Source: Nitrososphaerales archaeon
GTDB taxonomy: Archaea > Thermoproteota > Nitrososphaeria > Nitrososphaerales > Gagatemarchaeaceae
Assembly: GCA_030039515.1 (NCBI GenBank)
Contig: JASHVT010000093.1
Coordinates: forward strand, 1-5,975
Direction of reading: 5' to 3'
Length of the DNA stretch: 5,975 bases
Shown: in pieces, positions 5,402-5,975 of the stretch
Position numbering within the stretch: the first letter of the stretch is position 1
How the letters are laid out: each line of letters opens with the position of its first letter
Position numbers and translations under genes: made by a program
The notes under the pieces: model-generated
Databases searched by the model: none
Told to the model about the DNA's origin: nothing
Seen by the model: only the letters and a program-made list of their open reading frames with translations

Positions 5402-5975
5402 TTGCTATCCGCGACCACTCGCCTGGGCCTGACTGAGGAAGAGGCGGCAACAGCGAGGAGGGGGCTGGGAAGGGAGCCGAATGACACGGAGTGGGCGATA
5501 ATCAGCGCCGAGTGGTCGGAGCACAGCTCTTACAAGTCGTCTAGGGCCCTGTTGAAGAGACTCCCGACGACAGGCAGGCGGGTCCTCCTCGGGCCGGGAT
5601 ACGACGCCGGCGTAGTCGACGTCGGAGGCGGGTACGCTGTGACGATGCACATCGAGAGCCACAATCACCCATCGGCCGTAGATCCATACGGAGGGGCTGC
5701 CACAGGAATCGGAGGCGTCCTCAGAGACATCCTGTCGGTCGGATCGAGGCCCATCGCCCTGCTTGACATCCTTAGGTTCGGGGACCCTACCGAGAGCGGG
5801 CACTCAAGGTGGCTGTTCAGGAACGTCGTAAGGGGCATCTCGGACTACGGCAACTCGACGGGGATCCCCACCGTCGCGGGCGACATCGAGTTCGACGAGA
5901 GCTTCGAGAGGAACTGCCTCGTCGACGTAGCATGCGTCGGCCTGCTGAAGAAGGGGCGGCTGATACTAGGCGCTG
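5402..5975 (+). CDS. purL: FGAM synthetase large subunit PurL, N-terminal part (truncated by window edge)
   Basis: The frame is open from TTG 5402 to the window end, 191 residues of an expected ~700-750. PurL is the ATP-dependent synthetase subunit converting FGAR to FGAM using ammonia from PurQ. It is the small-type PurL that needs PurS and PurQ, both encoded just upstream. Motifs: LTEEEAATARRGLGREPNDTE (10-30), as in the N-terminal linker; AEWSEHSSYKS (37-47), holding the active-site His41; LLGPGYDAGVVDVGGGYAV; the ESHNHPSAVDPYGGAATGIGG signature (85-105); DILSVGSRPIALLDILRFG; YGNSTGIPTVAGDIEFDESF (149-168); and CVGLLKKG. TTG is the first start codon after the purQ stop in this frame and gives a family-like N-terminus. 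The usual WSEHC reads WSEHS here. It shares the operon with purS and purQ. Confidence 0.93.
   Translation, partial: MLSATTRLGLTEEEAATARRGLGREPNDTEWAIISAEWSEHSSYKSSRALLKRLPTTGRRVLLGPGYDAGVVDVGGGYAVTMHIESHNHPSAVDPYGGAATGIGGVLRDILSVGSRPIALLDILRFGDPTESGHSRWLFRNVVRGISDYGNSTGIPTVAGDIEFDESFERNCLVDVACVGLLKKGRLILGA

Noticed and set aside
1..5975. CRISPR array, tRNA/rRNA genes, insertion sequences, attachment sites
   Set aside because: No regularly spaced repeats, cloverleaf-like segment, transposase motif or terminal inverted repeats were seen; almost the whole window is accounted for by the listed genes.

Overview
The window is a gene-dense, GC-rich piece of what is most likely an archaeal chromosome, carrying most of a de novo purine-synthesis locus. 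Three points favour an archaeon. TATA-like boxes sit 28-29 nt upstream of the start codons of the first genes (purD, purH, purS), the spacing expected for leaderless transcripts. Genes inside operons are instead preceded by GAGG/GGTGA-type ribosome sites. AGG is a common Arg codon, and GTG/TTG starts occur. I cannot fix the lineage from sequence alone; a TACK-type or related GC-rich archaeon is a reasonable guess.

Layout, left to right. (1) Positions 1-1289, + strand: the 3' part of an ABC transporter ATPase gene and, overlapping its stop codon, an ABC-2 type permease. The ATPase has lost the usual signature motif and the H-loop histidine. (2) 1290-1342: a short intergenic gap holding the purD promoter. 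(3) 1343-2728, +: a divergent PurD (GAR synthetase). (4) 2730-4328, - strand: full-length bifunctional PurH, converging on purD with a single base between the two stop codons. (5) 4329-4442: a divergent promoter region, markedly AT-rich toward its right end, between purH and the next operon. (6) 4443-5975, +: purS, purQ and the first ~190 codons of purL in a tight operon running off the right edge.

The enzymes belong to one pathway. PurD makes glycinamide ribonucleotide (GAR). PurS, PurQ and PurL together form FGAM synthetase, with PurQ supplying ammonia from glutamine. PurH performs the last two steps to IMP. The remaining purine enzymes (PurF, PurN/T, PurM, PurE, PurC/B) are not in this window. 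The ABC exporter-like pair looks like an unrelated neighbour.

Two start sites would probably be missed by automatic annotation. PurS most likely starts at GTG 4443, not ATG 4377, because the stretch between holds its TATA box. PurQ has no ATG/GTG/TTG at the expected place; an ATT at 4703 with a well-placed ribosome site fits best. I see no CRISPR array, RNA gene, insertion sequence or clearly new multi-gene system. The window is mostly ordinary metabolism with some unusual details.
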